The notes under the pieces are model-generated. The model was not told where the DNA came from. It made no database searches and was given only the letters and a program-made list of their open reading frames with translations. Position numbers and translations under genes: made by a program. Positions 25,826 to 35,966 of a DNA stretch of 64,000 nt are shown piece by piece. The number at the start of each line of letters is the position of its first letter. The first letter of the stretch is position 1. This DNA is from Deltaproteobacteria bacterium (GTDB lineage Bacteria > Desulfobacterota > Binatia > Binatales > Binataceae): positions 124,001-188,000 of the forward strand of contig JAKBMB010000032.1 of the NCBI GenBank assembly GCA_021831785.1, read 5' to 3'.

Positions 25826-27412
25826 GTGACACCAGGTCGAATCAAGCAGCGCAAGCGCGACCGCGTCTACATGCCCGTCGTCGCGCGCCATGAAGCGTGG
25901 ATCGAGAGCGACAGCTATGACCGCAGCGCCTGGCGCCAGATCGTCGAGCAGGCGCCTAGCGTGGCCGGCTTGCTCGAGTCCGGGATGAATCTGATCCCCC
26001 ATTTCGCGGCCTTCGCACAAGACCTGTTTTGCGCTTTGTTCAAGTACAACGTGGCGTGGCGCGATCCCGCCGCAGTAAGGCCCAGCGCGGCGCTCAATCG
26101 AATGATCCTGCGACGGCTGCTGGCCTCGGCGGCCTTCGCCTCGCTGCGCGAGCGCACCGTGCTCGAGGAGGACAAGGCCGCGATCGCCGCGTTGGTGCTA
26201 AGTCAGCAGGCGCTTGAGATGATTCGCAGCGAACGGCTGGTCAATCGCCGTGAGATGCTCGAGCTGTGGGACCTGGAACATCAGGAAAACGAATTGAGCG
26301 AGTGGGCCGCAGCGCTGAAAAACGCGCAGGAAATGGCCGAGCAGCCAGAGCCGGGCCAAGCGCCCGCGACGGCGCAAAGCGCCCGCGCGCTCAAGCAGGC
26401 CGCTCAGCGCGCAGCGCAGGTCAGCGAAGCCCGCCTTAACCAGAAGGCGCGGCGCTTGGAGGAGGCGCTCAAGCAAATCCGCCACGTCGAGCTCGGGCGC
26501 CTTGAGCTGGAGAGCGCCGAGCTGGCCAACAAAATCGAACAGGTCGCCGAAGACGCTCATCAGGTCGGGCTGGAATTCCACTCCGCCGCGCGCCTGTCGG
26601 CAGCCGAGCGCCTGGAACTGGGACGCAGGCTCGCCAGAAACCCGAAGCTCGGCGAATTGGCGCGCTTGGTCGGTCGCTTCAAGCAAGTTGCGCGCGCCGT
26701 CAGGCGCCACTCCTTAGACCGCGGCGCCGCTGAAGTTTACGACATTACGCGCGGCGCAGATGTCGGCCGACTGATTCCGGCCGAGCTCCTCGCCCTCGGC
26801 AATCCGCAACTGCGCGGCGAGTTCAAACGCCGCCTGCTCGAAGGCGCGCTGCTTCAGTATCAGTTGCGGCAAGATGAGGAAAAAGGCAAAGGCCCGATGA
26901 TCGTGTGTCTTGACGTGAGCTCCTCGATGGCGGGCGAGAAGGAGCTGTGGGCTAAAGCCCTGACGCTGACGCTGTTAGACATCGCGCGGCGCCGGCGCAG
27001 GCTGTTTCGCGCCGTGCTTTTCTCGTCCGGCCCCGACAGCCCGCGTGTTTTCCACCTCAATCGCGAGCGGCGCTACGAACCGGCGCTAAAGGAAGTCCTG
27101 GATTTGGCCGAGTACTTCCCGGGCGGAGGAACCGATTTCGAATCGCCGCTGTCGGCTGCAATCACGTTGCTCCAACGCAAGGAGCTTAAGCGCGCGGACA
27201 TCGTGCTTATCACTGACGGCGAATGCGAGGTCAGCCCGCAATGGCTGGCCCGCTTCGAGCAGACCAAGCGCGAGCTTGAGTTCTTGCTCTTCGCGGTGCT
27301 CGTCGATGTCGGGTCAAGCCGGCTTTCGACCTTGGCGCAGTTAGCCGATCAAGCGACCTCGGTTTCCAAGCTCGTGGCCGAAAGCGCGCGCAGCCTGTTC
27401 CTGGAAATCTAG
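25826..27412 (+). CDS. ViaA-like von Willebrand factor A protein
   Basis: 528 residues. A helical, Glu/Ala-rich N-terminal two-thirds (coiled-coil tendency at about 175-255) leads to a C-terminal VWA domain with the MIDAS motif DVSSSM (about 362-367), a distal GGGTDF and LITDGE. This arrangement matches ViaA, the partner of the MoxR ATPase RavA. A RavA-like gene is in the window but 25 kb away at 52355-53488, whereas the two are normally adjacent. MoxR/VWA pairs act in metallo-centre or respiratory-complex maturation; ViaA assignment is by architecture. Confidence 0.8.
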   Translation: MTPGRIKQRKRDRVYMPVVARHEAWIESDSYDRSAWRQIVEQAPSVAGLLESGMNLIPHFAAFAQDLFCALFKYNVAWRDPAAVRPSAALNRMILRRLLASAAFASLRERTVLEEDKAAIAALVLSQQALEMIRSERLVNRREMLELWDLEHQENELSEWAAALKNAQEMAEQPEPGQAPATAQSARALKQAAQRAAQVSEARLNQKARRLEEALKQIRHVELGRLELESAELANKIEQVAEDAHQVGLEFHSAARLSAAERLELGRRLARNPKLGELARLVGRFKQVARAVRRHSLDRGAAEVYDITRGADVGRLIPAELLALGNPQLRGEFKRRLLEGALLQYQLRQDEEKGKGPMIVCLDVSSSMAGEKELWAKALTLTLLDIARRRRRLFRAVLFSSGPDSPRVFHLNRERRYEPALKEVLDLAEYFPGGGTDFESPLSAAITLLQRKELKRADIVLITDGECEVSPQWLARFEQTKRELEFLLFAVLVDVGSSRLSTLAQLADQATSVSKLVAESARSLFLEI

Positions 27413-27787
27413 CCCGCAACGCTGACGTTTTCTGTCGAGGACTGCGGAATATAGTGATAGGCAGGCTCTGAGGTTGGCCGTGGGACAGGCGTCCCGCGTG
27501 CCATCTCGGGCTGGAAGCCCGCGCAGCGAGCACCAGGCCCACCCCTCACGACTGCGCGCCGTATCAATATTTTGCAATCCTCAATAGGTGGACTACCGAA
27601 TTGATAAAATGCCCGCAAAACCCTGATAGACACGAACTCGGATGCGCCGGGGGGCCAGGGCGTGGCCGGCGGACGTATTCGCCACTCCTGCCGGCGCCGA
27701 TAGACAGACGCCGGACCAAAACCAGACGGAAACCTTGCACAGCGAAAGCGTCTGATCTATAAGGGCCTCTGAAGTCAGGAACCGCTA
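27413..27787. other. non-coding gap
   Basis: 375 bases. Around 27478-27535 it contains GGGACAGGCGTCCC and GGGCTGGAAGCCCG, two short self-complementary phrases typical of dispersed intergenic repeats. No gene supported. Confidence 0.4.
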
Positions 27788-30625
27788 ATGGAAATCCCGG
27801 ATTACCGCTACAAACAGTTGTCCGGCGCTAAAGGCAAACCCTTGGCAAAATCCAAATTAAGCCCTGCGCGCAATCCCGAGCAAGTCAGAATGGATGAGGA
27901 CACCGCGCGGCGCGGCAACTGGAGACGCTGGGGACCCTACCTTTCCGAACGGCAATGGGGCACGGTACGCGAAGACTACTCGGCCGACGGCAATACCTGG
28001 AGCAGCTTCCTGCATGACCAGGCGCGCAGCAAGGCCTACCGCTGGGGCGAAGACGGGCTGCTGGGCATATGCGACCGCCAATGCCGGCTGTGTTTTGCGC
28101 TTGCTCTATGGAACGGACGTGACCCGATCCTCAAAGAACGCTTATTTGGGTTGACCGGCAATGAGGGCAACCACGGTGAGGACGTCAAGGAATGCTACTT
28201 CTATCTCGACGCGTTGCCGACCAGCTCATATCTTAAGGCGCTCTATAAGTATCCGCAGACGCCGTTCCCGTATGACCGCTTGGTGGAAGAAAATCGTCGT
28301 AGGGGCCGCAACGACCCGGAATTCGAGTTGCTCGACTGCGGCGTATTCGACGCAAATCGCTACTTCGACGTCTTTGTGGAGTACGCCAAGGCCGGGCCAG
28401 AAGACATCTTAATTCGAATCACCGCCGCCAACCGCGGGCCCGAAGCGGCCCCGCTGCATCTGCTGCCGACGCTATGGTTTCGCAACACCTGGGTCTGGGG
28501 CCGGCAAGGAGAGGACTATTCTGCCAGGCCACGGCTTAAGCGCGTCGCAGCGGGACAGATCAGCGCGGAGCACGAGACTCTAGGTAACTATCTCTTCTGC
28601 GTTGAGTCGAGCCCGGACGGCGGGCCTGAACTGCTGTTCACCGAGAACGAGACCAATACTGAGCGCCTCTACGGCCTGGCTAACGCGCAGCCTTACGTCA
28701 AGGACGCTTTCCATCGCTACCTAATCGAAGGGCAAAGGGAAGCGGTCAATCCGGCCGCAAACGGCACCCGGATGGCCGCGTACTACCGGTTCGTCGTCCC
28801 CGCGGGCGGGGAGTGCACGGTTCAGCTACGGTTGACCGAGGCATCCGGCGCGGGCGGGCAAGCTTTTGGCGCCGAGTTCGACCGCATCGCGGCTCAGCGC
28901 TTAAGCGAGTGCGAGCAGTTCTACCAGGATTTGCGCAAGAGCATCGAACGAATTTACCTCGAAGGAGCGCCGGCGGGCGCGGGCGTCCCGACACAACAGG
29001 CGCCGTGGGATTCGGAGCAGCTATTGATGATGCGCCAGGCACTCGCCGGCATGTATTGGACTACGCAGTTTTATCACCTCGACGGCAAGGAATGGCTCGA
29101 AGGCGATCCTGCTTATCCTCCGCCACCGCCCGAACATGCAAAGACCAGAAACGGCGACTGGCAGCACCTGCACTGTAAAAACCTGATTTTGATGCCGGAC
29201 AAGTGGGAATATCCGTACTTCTGCAGTTGGGACCTGGCCTTTCACGCTCTGGCGCTTGCTTCGGTCGATCCGGATTTCTCCAAGCGCCAAGTGGAACTGG
29301 TGCTGCATGACAACTATATGCACCCGAACGGGCAAATCCCGGCCTATGAATTCAACTTCTCCGACGTCAATCCGCCAGTCCAAGCGTGGGCGGCGTTTCG
29401 CATCTACAAAACCGAGGGCTTGGTGAAGGGCGTGGCGGACCGTGTATTCCTAGCCCGGCTGTTTCAGAGGCTGCTACTCAACTTCTCATGGTGGGTTAAT
29501 CGCAAGGACCCGGAGGGCAGAAACATCTTCGGCGGAGGGTTTTTGGGGCTGGACAATATTGGGGTGTTCGATCGCTCCCGCCCGTCGCCGACAGGAGGGC
29601 GTCTGGAGCAGGCCGATGCCACCGCGTGGATGGCCTTTTACTGCGCCAGCATGCTCGACATCGCGCTCGAACTGGCCTATCACGACCGAGCCTACGAAGA
29701 CATCGCCTACAAATTCTTCGAGCATTTCAGCGCGATCGTTGACGCGATCAATACCTTGGGTGGGACCGGGCTGTGGAACGACGAGGACGGCTTTTACTAC
29801 GACCAAGTGGATATTGACGGTCGCCCAGTACCGCTGCGCTCGCGCTCGATGGTGGGTCTGATTCCGGTGCTTGCCGCGGCCGTAGTCGATTCCAGCATGC
29901 TCAACAAGATGCCTGATCTCTTCAAGCGAGTGAGCTGGTTTATGCGCCATAGGCCCAATCTCGCGCGCCACCTGACGTTCGCGCAGAGTAAGGACGGAGC
30001 TCCGATGGCGCTGCTGGCCCTGCCCCCGGCGCATCGATTGGTTCGAGTCTTGCGCTACGTTCTGGATGAAGCCGAATTTCTTTCGCCTTACGGGATACGT
30101 TCACTTTCACGCTATCATGCGGAACACCCGATCGTCTTCGCCGCCGGGGGTGGGGAGCATCGCGTCGTTTACACCCCAGGAGAATCCGATAGCGGGATGT
30201 TCGGCGGCAACTCGAACTGGCGCGGTCCGGTATGGTTCCCAATCAATTATCTATTGATTGAGGCCTTGGAAGCCTACAACGTGTTTTACGGCGAGCAATT
30301 GAAAGTGGAATGTCCGACCGGTTCGGGACGCATGATGAACCTGGCGGAGGTTGCCCGCGAGATCGCAACTCGCGTTTCTCGGCTATTCATCCCCGACGCT
30401 ACTGGACAACGGTCCTGTCATGGAACGGAGCGCCGCTTCGCCCGCGACCCGCACTGGAAGGATTTGGTGCTGTTTCACGAGTATTTTCATGGCGACACCG
30501 GACGCGGCCTTGGCGCCAGCCATCAAACCGGCTGGACCGGCTTGGTCCTTAGGTGCGCGCGCCGCGCCGCCATGCGTTTTCATCGCTTCAACTACCAGCC
30601 CGGGCCAAGCGTGCGCTTGAGTTAG
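27788..30625 (+). CDS. GH63/MGH1-like glucosidase
   Basis: 945 residues of a large cytosolic glycoside hydrolase of the MGH1-like/GH63 (alpha,alpha)6-barrel type. Recognisable family blocks are RWGPYLSERQWGTVREDYS (about 47-65), KECYFYLDALPTSSY, the central WDLAFHAL near residue 480, GGGFLGLDNIGVFDRS and the late FGGNSNWRGPVWFPINYLL. GH63 members remove terminal alpha-glucose units; bacterial ones with this layout are often annotated as glucosidases of unknown substrate. No secretion signal. AGGA lies 8 bases before the ATG. An alternative start at residue 36 sits nearer the conserved region. Confidence 0.85.
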   Translation: MEIPDYRYKQLSGAKGKPLAKSKLSPARNPEQVRMDEDTARRGNWRRWGPYLSERQWGTVREDYSADGNTWSSFLHDQARSKAYRWGEDGLLGICDRQCRLCFALALWNGRDPILKERLFGLTGNEGNHGEDVKECYFYLDALPTSSYLKALYKYPQTPFPYDRLVEENRRRGRNDPEFELLDCGVFDANRYFDVFVEYAKAGPEDILIRITAANRGPEAAPLHLLPTLWFRNTWVWGRQGEDYSARPRLKRVAAGQISAEHETLGNYLFCVESSPDGGPELLFTENETNTERLYGLANAQPYVKDAFHRYLIEGQREAVNPAANGTRMAAYYRFVVPAGGECTVQLRLTEASGAGGQAFGAEFDRIAAQRLSECEQFYQDLRKSIERIYLEGAPAGAGVPTQQAPWDSEQLLMMRQALAGMYWTTQFYHLDGKEWLEGDPAYPPPPPEHAKTRNGDWQHLHCKNLILMPDKWEYPYFCSWDLAFHALALASVDPDFSKRQVELVLHDNYMHPNGQIPAYEFNFSDVNPPVQAWAAFRIYKTEGLVKGVADRVFLARLFQRLLLNFSWWVNRKDPEGRNIFGGGFLGLDNIGVFDRSRPSPTGGRLEQADATAWMAFYCASMLDIALELAYHDRAYEDIAYKFFEHFSAIVDAINTLGGTGLWNDEDGFYYDQVDIDGRPVPLRSRSMVGLIPVLAAAVVDSSMLNKMPDLFKRVSWFMRHRPNLARHLTFAQSKDGAPMALLALPPAHRLVRVLRYVLDEAEFLSPYGIRSLSRYHAEHPIVFAAGGGEHRVVYTPGESDSGMFGGNSNWRGPVWFPINYLLIEALEAYNVFYGEQLKVECPTGSGRMMNLAEVAREIATRVSRLFIPDATGQRSCHGTERRFARDPHWKDLVLFHEYFHGDTGRGLGASHQTGWTGLVLRCARRAAMRFHRFNYQPGPSVRLS

Positions 30626-30995
30626 TGCAGTGATCGGCAAGCATTCCACGAGCGCCGGCGGATGGTGCGCGGCATCAAGCAACGCGGTTACAATGCCGCG
30701 AGCATTTGCCGCGCCGGCGCCGGCACCATAAATCTCCGTTGAATCGCCGGAAAGCTCGGGACCGAAGACCTGAACCAATCAAAAGGCTTCGCCCATGAGT
30801 TTCAATCGCGACGGAGCGGAAACCCACCCCAAACCGTAAGCCCAACGGGGGCTTTCGACCATCCGGGCGCGGCAGGTCACCGCTCGAGCAGGCGGTCACG
30901 CCGGGCAGCAAAATTTTCGCCCACAGCAAACCTCGCGCTCGGCCCAAATAATCTGGGCGGCCTAAGCCCGGCGTTTGAGGGTCGGAGGCCGGCGG
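30626..30995. other. non-coding gap
   Basis: 370 bases after the glucosidase; nothing recognised. Confidence 0.4.
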
Positions 30996-31796
30996 CTAGC
31001 GCGAGCCTGGGCCGGCGGGCTGGGTTTGCCGCTCGCTGCTGCTCGCGGGTCTCTGGCTCTCCTCAGTGTCTGCGTCACCGGCGTTGCGTGGCTCCTCCCG
31101 ATTCGCGCCGGGGAGCGTAAAGAACTGGGACGAGACGTCGCAGCAAAGCTCGTAGCTATCGCCCGCACGCGGATCGGCGTCGTAGACTTCGATCTCGCCG
31201 TTCGCGTCCAGCCTTACGACCTGATAGTTGGTGACGCCGAAGGCGCGCTCGACCCGCACCATGTAATATTCTCCGGTCTCCAGAGGATCGGGCGGACCCG
31301 CCTCCGGCAGGGTTTGAATAAGGCCGCGCGGCAGCTTGCCGTAAGCGACGGCGCTGACGCGCAGGTCGCCGTTGACGTTTGCTACGGGAATGTCCGAGAG
31401 AACCGAGAACGGCGAGGCGCGCGACAGCAGCGTCCGCTTGACCGGTTTAGGCTCGATCCGCCAAATCGTAGTTCCGCCGCCAAAGCGCACCAGCGAGCGC
31501 GCATGGCCCTCGGACGCCGGTCTCGCCATAAGAAGTTGCGCCCGCTGATACTCGACCACGGTCAGCGAACGCAAGAAATCACGCCTCTCGGCGTACTCGA
31601 TATGAACTAAGAAGGAGTTGTTCTCCTGCACCGGCTCAGGCGCCCGACTCTGCTCGTCATTCGCAGACGCAGGCGCGGTCGGCTTTTTTGACCAGAAGTT
31701 AAGATGCGTCTGATAGAACGAGCATCCTTGCCCTAGCCAGAGGCAAACGAAAATAAGGCCGAGCCACAACCAGGCGCGCCTCGCAGCGCCGCCCAT
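30996..31796 (-). CDS. putative lipoprotein of unknown function
   Basis: 266 residues from the ATG at 31796; 60 further upstream codons look non-coding. A basic start and hydrophobic helix (WLWLGLIFVCLWLGQGC) end in a lipobox with C25. The mature part is a mostly beta region with FLVHIEYAERRDFLRSLTVVEYQRAQLL and, late, EYYMVRVERAFGVTNYQVVRLDANGEIEVYD. The tail is low-complexity (Pro, Gln, Ser). No family recognised; it is expected at the outer membrane. Confidence 0.7.
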   Translation of the reverse strand: MGGAARRAWLWLGLIFVCLWLGQGCSFYQTHLNFWSKKPTAPASANDEQSRAPEPVQENNSFLVHIEYAERRDFLRSLTVVEYQRAQLLMARPASEGHARSLVRFGGGTTIWRIEPKPVKRTLLSRASPFSVLSDIPVANVNGDLRVSAVAYGKLPRGLIQTLPEAGPPDPLETGEYYMVRVERAFGVTNYQVVRLDANGEIEVYDADPRAGDSYELCCDVSSQFFTLPGANREEPRNAGDADTEESQRPASSSERQTQPAGPGSR

Positions 31797-32489
31797 TAAA
31801 CGGCCCGAACGTGACCAAGTAGGCCGCGCTTGCCGGCGCCTGCGGCCGCCACGGTTAGCTAGTGCGCCGCTCAATGGCCGCTGAGGATGGGGAGCGAGTG
31901 CCGGAAGTCTTGGATTGTTACGTTGAACGAGCACCAGACCGTCGCTTGATAACCGTTCGCGACCGACAGCGAGCATCGCTTCCGGTCAGGCACGCGGCAA
32001 ACGCCGCGCCGTCGCGGTTAGACGAAGCAAAGCAGCGGAGCGCATTCGTTGCCGTGCGCGCTCGAGGGAAGAGCGAGGCTCGGCTCCCCAAGGGCGGGGA
32101 CTGTTGACGTCACGTCCATCATAGGTCGTACGGCGACAGTGACCAAACGCTCAGCCCATTTCCTACAAAGCATAGCGCACAACCCAGCGCCGTTTGCACC
32201 GGGAAGCTCGATGACGAACCAAAACCGCCTGATACTGGACATGCTCTTGAGCCATGGCCTTCGTACGGAGGTCGCCCGCTCTCAATGGCCGGCACTTGCA
32301 CGGCGCAACTAACATGCACCGCTCCGTCTCCGGCGAATAAGATTACGTCCCTTTCAGGTAGGCGAATCCGGCCAAAGGCGTCATTCACGTCGGAACTAAG
32401 TAAGACCGCCGGAGGTCTGGGCTGAATCGCAGCGCCCGCGCGCTGCTGAGGCGGCTCGCCCGCAATCGGCCTCAGCGCCGCTTAGCGCT
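31797..32489. other. non-coding gap
   Basis: 693 bases. Open frames exist on both strands but none carries motif or composition support. A stem-loop sits at its right end (32445-32476). Confidence 0.4.
32445..32476 (-). terminator. stem-loop after the LysM gene
   Basis: GCTGAGGC (32445-32452) and GCCTCAGC (32469-32476) form a perfect 8-bp stem with a 16-base loop, 13 bases past the stop of the minus-strand LysM gene. No T-run follows, so it may act as a pause or RNA-stabilising structure and not a classic intrinsic terminator. Confidence 0.4.
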
Positions 32490-33503
32490 CTACCTGCGGC
32501 TCCAGCGCGCCGCTGCCGGCGTGCTGGAGCCGGCCAGAATTTCTCGCACACGCGAGCGCTTGTAATTACCCGGCGGTGCCAAACCTAGCCGAACGAGCTC
32601 GGCCTCCAGCACTTGCTTGAGTTCCTGACTACACTGCTCGATCTCGAATTCTTCCGGCGTTTTTCCCGCCTCCGGGCCTTCGAGCTCGGCACCGCGCCGG
32701 CGGCCGTAGATCTGCTGCAGGCGAAGCTCGGCCTTGGCCAGCAACAGGCGGTATTTATGATCCAGGCGGCGCAGCGATTCGTTAGCCTCTACCAGCGCAA
32801 AAACGCGCGCGCGCAGCCGGCGCCATTCAAGGACCGTCAAGAGCATGACGATCAGCATCACCGCGGCGGCGGCGCCGGCGCTGGTCGCCGCGGTCCGCCA
32901 CCATGGAAGAACGCGGACATCACGCTGCAGCGCGCGATTAAGCGCGACCAGTTCGGCGTTGCGCGCATCGGTCGCGTGGACTTCCTTTTCCAGCGTGCCG
33001 ATCTTGCTGCGCGCCTGCTCCAGTTGCCGGCTAAGGTCGCCGACCTTTTGCGTCAGCTCGCCCACCTGCGCGGCGAAAGGATTGGGAATGCGCAACGGCT
33101 GGCCGACCTTCAACACCGTTTCCGGGGCAACATGGTTGAGCCGCATTAGCTCGGCGGTTTCGACGTGAAACAGCGCCCCTATGGAAGACAATGAGTCGCC
33201 CGTGCGCACCGCATAGGAAAAGTCCGCGGCGCTCTGGGCGCTCGCGGACGGATTTTGCTCGATGTTACCAGGCTGCTGGTTCGTTTCGGGCTTCGCGCCG
33301 ACCGCGCCTGCGGCTCTCGCCGCCGGCTGATGAGTACTCCCGGCGGCGGACGGCGCGCGTTGAGCCGGCGAAAGGTTCTCCTCGGTCAGTACCGGCGGCT
33401 CCGCCTGCAACTGCACAGCCAGGAGAAGGAGCAACACGCCGCCTGCCGTGAGGCCGGTTAAGCCAAGCCTCTGAGCGCCGCGAGCCATGCGGACATAAGC
33501 CAT
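32490..33503 (-). CDS. LysM-domain membrane protein with coiled coils
   Basis: 337 residues. Domains in order: signal segment (about 13-34), Pro/Ala-rich linker, one LysM (about 96-140: YAVRTGDSLSSIGALFHV ... VGQPLRIPN), a coiled coil (about 148-190), a single transmembrane helix (about 206-226) and a second charged helix reaching the C-terminus. LysM binds N-acetylglucosamine polymers, so the protein probably tethers peptidoglycan to the inner membrane. The overall layout recalls FimV-like proteins, but no TPR or other FimV-specific domain is seen. Confidence 0.8.
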   Translation of the reverse strand: MAYVRMARGAQRLGLTGLTAGGVLLLLLAVQLQAEPPVLTEENLSPAQRAPSAAGSTHQPAARAAGAVGAKPETNQQPGNIEQNPSASAQSAADFSYAVRTGDSLSSIGALFHVETAELMRLNHVAPETVLKVGQPLRIPNPFAAQVGELTQKVGDLSRQLEQARSKIGTLEKEVHATDARNAELVALNRALQRDVRVLPWWRTAATSAGAAAAVMLIVMLLTVLEWRRLRARVFALVEANESLRRLDHKYRLLLAKAELRLQQIYGRRRGAELEGPEAGKTPEEFEIEQCSQELKQVLEAELVRLGLAPPGNYKRSRVREILAGSSTPAAARWSRR

Positions 33504-34111
33504 CTTAAATCGAAGTTTAATGCCTCACGCCTCGGATGCCAAGCTTGCGTTCTTGCGCCCGGCCCTCCGCCATAGCCGAAGCGACTGGCCAACAACAACA
33601 TTATATGGTATGCGAAGCGCCTTTGTCGGGCCGACATCCGCATCCTCGCGGGCCCGATGCAGGGCGTCTGTCATGGCGTAGCCCGCACGTGCCGTGTGGC
33701 GTGCCTCGCCACTTCCTGCCGAGGGACGCCAGCCGCGGCCTTTTCGAAGCACCGCGAGGCGCTGGCCGGGGCGCAGGCCGAGCCCTCGTCGGGCGCCATC
33801 TCGGACACGTGCTGGGCCCTCGCGTGCACCGGCGCGGCGAAAACCCGCTTTGAGCGCGACCTGCCTGAGAGGCGCCGGATACTAACCGGTTACTAAACGA
33901 TGTCAACTTAGGTAAGCTGTGCGCACGCGATAACTTGGCGGAATAACGACGGAATTCGCTCGCGGATGCCCGGGGTAGAAGCCGCGCCACGGAGCTTTTA
34001 TTGGTCTCTAAGTTGGCGCGCACGGCATCGGCCGGCGCCACTGAGCCGGGCCGCGCCCGGAGCAAAAGCGCCGCCGGCTCGCCGCTTCTGTCGCGCTCTA
34101 TTCGGACCACA
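33504..34111. other. non-coding gap
   Basis: 608 bases between divergently oriented genes. No tRNA, RNase P, SRP or tmRNA signature found by eye; no supportable ORF. Confidence 0.4.
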
Positions 34112-35128
34112 ATGAAGCTTAGACCGATTGAACCACGCAACGCGCGCACGCAAAAACTCTCGACCCTGTCGCGCTTGGTCGGGCGCGCGCAGCTTGCGCG
34201 CCCAATCCGGCCTGGGGCAAGTATGCGGGAGTTTCTCGATGCATTGCCCGACACCGATGCCGCGCGCGACCTGCGGGCGCTGGCGCGGCAGATCGCGCGC
34301 GCCCGCCGGGGCGGCCGCGTGTTTCTTCTGTTGAGCGGCGCACATCCGATAAAGACCGGGCTGGGTCCGCTGATCTGCGAGCTTATGCGCGGCAAGATTC
34401 TGAGTGCTATCGCCTGCAACGGCGCGATGATGATTCACGACTTCGAGTTTGCTTTGGCCGGCCGCACCTCCGAGGACGTCGGCGCGGGACTGGCCGAGGG
34501 CCGGTTCGGGATGGCCGAGGAGACCGGCGCCTTTCTCAATCAGGCGGCGGCCAGCGCGGCGCGCGAGGGCAAGGGCTTGGGCGAGGTCGTAGGCCGCGAG
34601 ATCTTGCGCCGGCGCCTTAAGTACCGCGCCACCAGCGTGTTCGCCTGCGCCTGCGAGGAGGGCGTTCCGCTGACGGTTCACGTCGCCCTGGGCGCCGACA
34701 TCGTGCATATGCATCCGCAGGCCGACGGAGCGGCGATCGGCCAAGCCACCATGAACGATTTTCATCGCCTGACGGCGGTAGTGAGCCGGCTTTCGCGCGG
34801 CGTGGTGGTGAATCTGGGCTCGGCGGTGGTGATGCCCGAGGTTTTTCTCAAAGCGCTCAACCTCGCGCGCAATCTCGGCGCCAAGGCGGCGGATTTTACC
34901 GCCGCAGACATGGACTTCGTGCGCCATTATCGGCCGCGCGTGAACGTAGTCGAGCGGCCGACGGCGAGCGGTGGGCGGCGCGTCCTGTTGACCGGCCATC
35001 ATGAGCTGATGTTCCCCTTGCTATGCGCCGCGATTGGTGAGGAAATGTCGCTTCTAGGCCGCGTCGGAAAAGACCGCGGCGCAGCCCGGACGCGCGCCGG
35101 CCGTGCGCCCCGCGGCGATGGAAGATAA
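34112..35128 (+). CDS. deoxyhypusine-synthase-like protein of unknown function
   Basis: 338 residues from the ATG at 34112; upstream in-frame codons begin at a TTG and are less convincing. The body carries a well-conserved run: GAHPIKTGLGPLICELMRG, ACNGAMMIHDFEFALAGRTSEDV, GRFGMAEETG, HVALGADIVHMHPQADGAAIG, NLGSAVVMPEVFLKALNLARNLG and the final RPRVNVVERPT plus TGHHELM. I recognise this as a widespread bacterial family with resemblance to deoxyhypusine synthase (NAD-binding Rossmann-like). Bacteria lack eIF5A, so the classical reaction is unlikely. It overlaps the SAM hydrolase start and heads a plus-strand run. Confidence 0.6.
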   Translation: MKLRPIEPRNARTQKLSTLSRLVGRAQLARPIRPGASMREFLDALPDTDAARDLRALARQIARARRGGRVFLLLSGAHPIKTGLGPLICELMRGKILSAIACNGAMMIHDFEFALAGRTSEDVGAGLAEGRFGMAEETGAFLNQAAASAAREGKGLGEVVGREILRRRLKYRATSVFACACEEGVPLTVHVALGADIVHMHPQADGAAIGQATMNDFHRLTAVVSRLSRGVVVNLGSAVVMPEVFLKALNLARNLGAKAADFTAADMDFVRHYRPRVNVVERPTASGGRRVLLTGHHELMFPLLCAAIGEEMSLLGRVGKDRGAARTRAGRAPRGDGR

Positions 35129-35966
35129 GTTGCCGAGCGACCGTGCTAAAGCGACGCGCAAGGACTTGCCGCCGATCGCGCTACTCAGTGATTTCGGCTC
35201 GCGCGACCACTATGTCGGGGTGATGAAGGGCGTGATCGCCGGTCTTGCTCCGTCGGCGCCGATTATCGACCTGACCCACGGCGTGCCGGCGCAGTGCGTG
35301 ACCGCCGGCGCCCTGGCGTTGCGCGAATCGTGGCGGTTTTTTCCCCGGCGCACGGTCTTTTTAGCGGTAGTCGACCCTGGGGTCGGCACCGCGCGGCGAG
35401 CGGTGGCGATCGAAACCGCGGCCGGCGCGCGCCTGGTGGGACCGGACAACGGAGTTCTATGGCTGGCGGCCGAGCAGGCCAAAGTTAAGCGCGCGGTCGA
35501 GCTTGACGCGCCGCGCTACCGCCTGGCGCGCGTCTGCGACACGTTTCACGGCCGCGACGTATTTGCGCCGGCGGCGGCTTATCTCTGGCGCGGCGTCGCG
35601 CTGCGCGCCTTCGGCCCCGCGGTAGCCGACCTCGCGCGCCTCGACCTGGGAGCGGTGGAGCAGCGCGCGCGCCGGCTTTGCGGCGCCGTGATCTACGTCG
35701 ACCATTTTGGGAACCTCATCAGCAACATCACGCGCGAGCAGTTTGAGGACTTTGCGGCGCGCTTTCCAGGCCGCGGGGTTTCGATTAAGATCGGCGCCAG
35801 AGCGCGGGTGAGATTGGCCCGCACTTACGCACAGAGCGCGGCGGGCGCGGCAATGGCGTTGTTCGGCAGCTTCGAACTGCTCGAGATCGCCGTGCGCGAC
35901 GCCAGTGCCGCGCGACGCTTCCATGCCGGAGCCGGAACCGCGGTCGAGGTAAATATAGATAGATGA
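35118..35966 (+). CDS. SAM hydrolase / SAM hydroxide adenosyltransferase (DUF62)
   Basis: 282 residues from the ATG at 35118 (a GTG at 35103 is also in frame). Family blocks: LLSDFGSRDHYVGVMKGVI, the DPGVGTARR loop, GPDNGVLW, FHGRDVFAPAAAYL and DHFGNLISNI. Members hydrolyse S-adenosylmethionine to adenosine and methionine. The fold is shared with fluorinases, but the fluorinase-specific insertion is absent. It starts inside the previous gene and its stop overlaps the next start by four bases, so the three are translationally coupled. Confidence 0.93.
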   Translation: MEDKLPSDRAKATRKDLPPIALLSDFGSRDHYVGVMKGVIAGLAPSAPIIDLTHGVPAQCVTAGALALRESWRFFPRRTVFLAVVDPGVGTARRAVAIETAAGARLVGPDNGVLWLAAEQAKVKRAVELDAPRYRLARVCDTFHGRDVFAPAAAYLWRGVALRAFGPAVADLARLDLGAVEQRARRLCGAVIYVDHFGNLISNITREQFEDFAARFPGRGVSIKIGARARVRLARTYAQSAAGAAMALFGSFELLEIAVRDASAARRFHAGAGTAVEVNIDR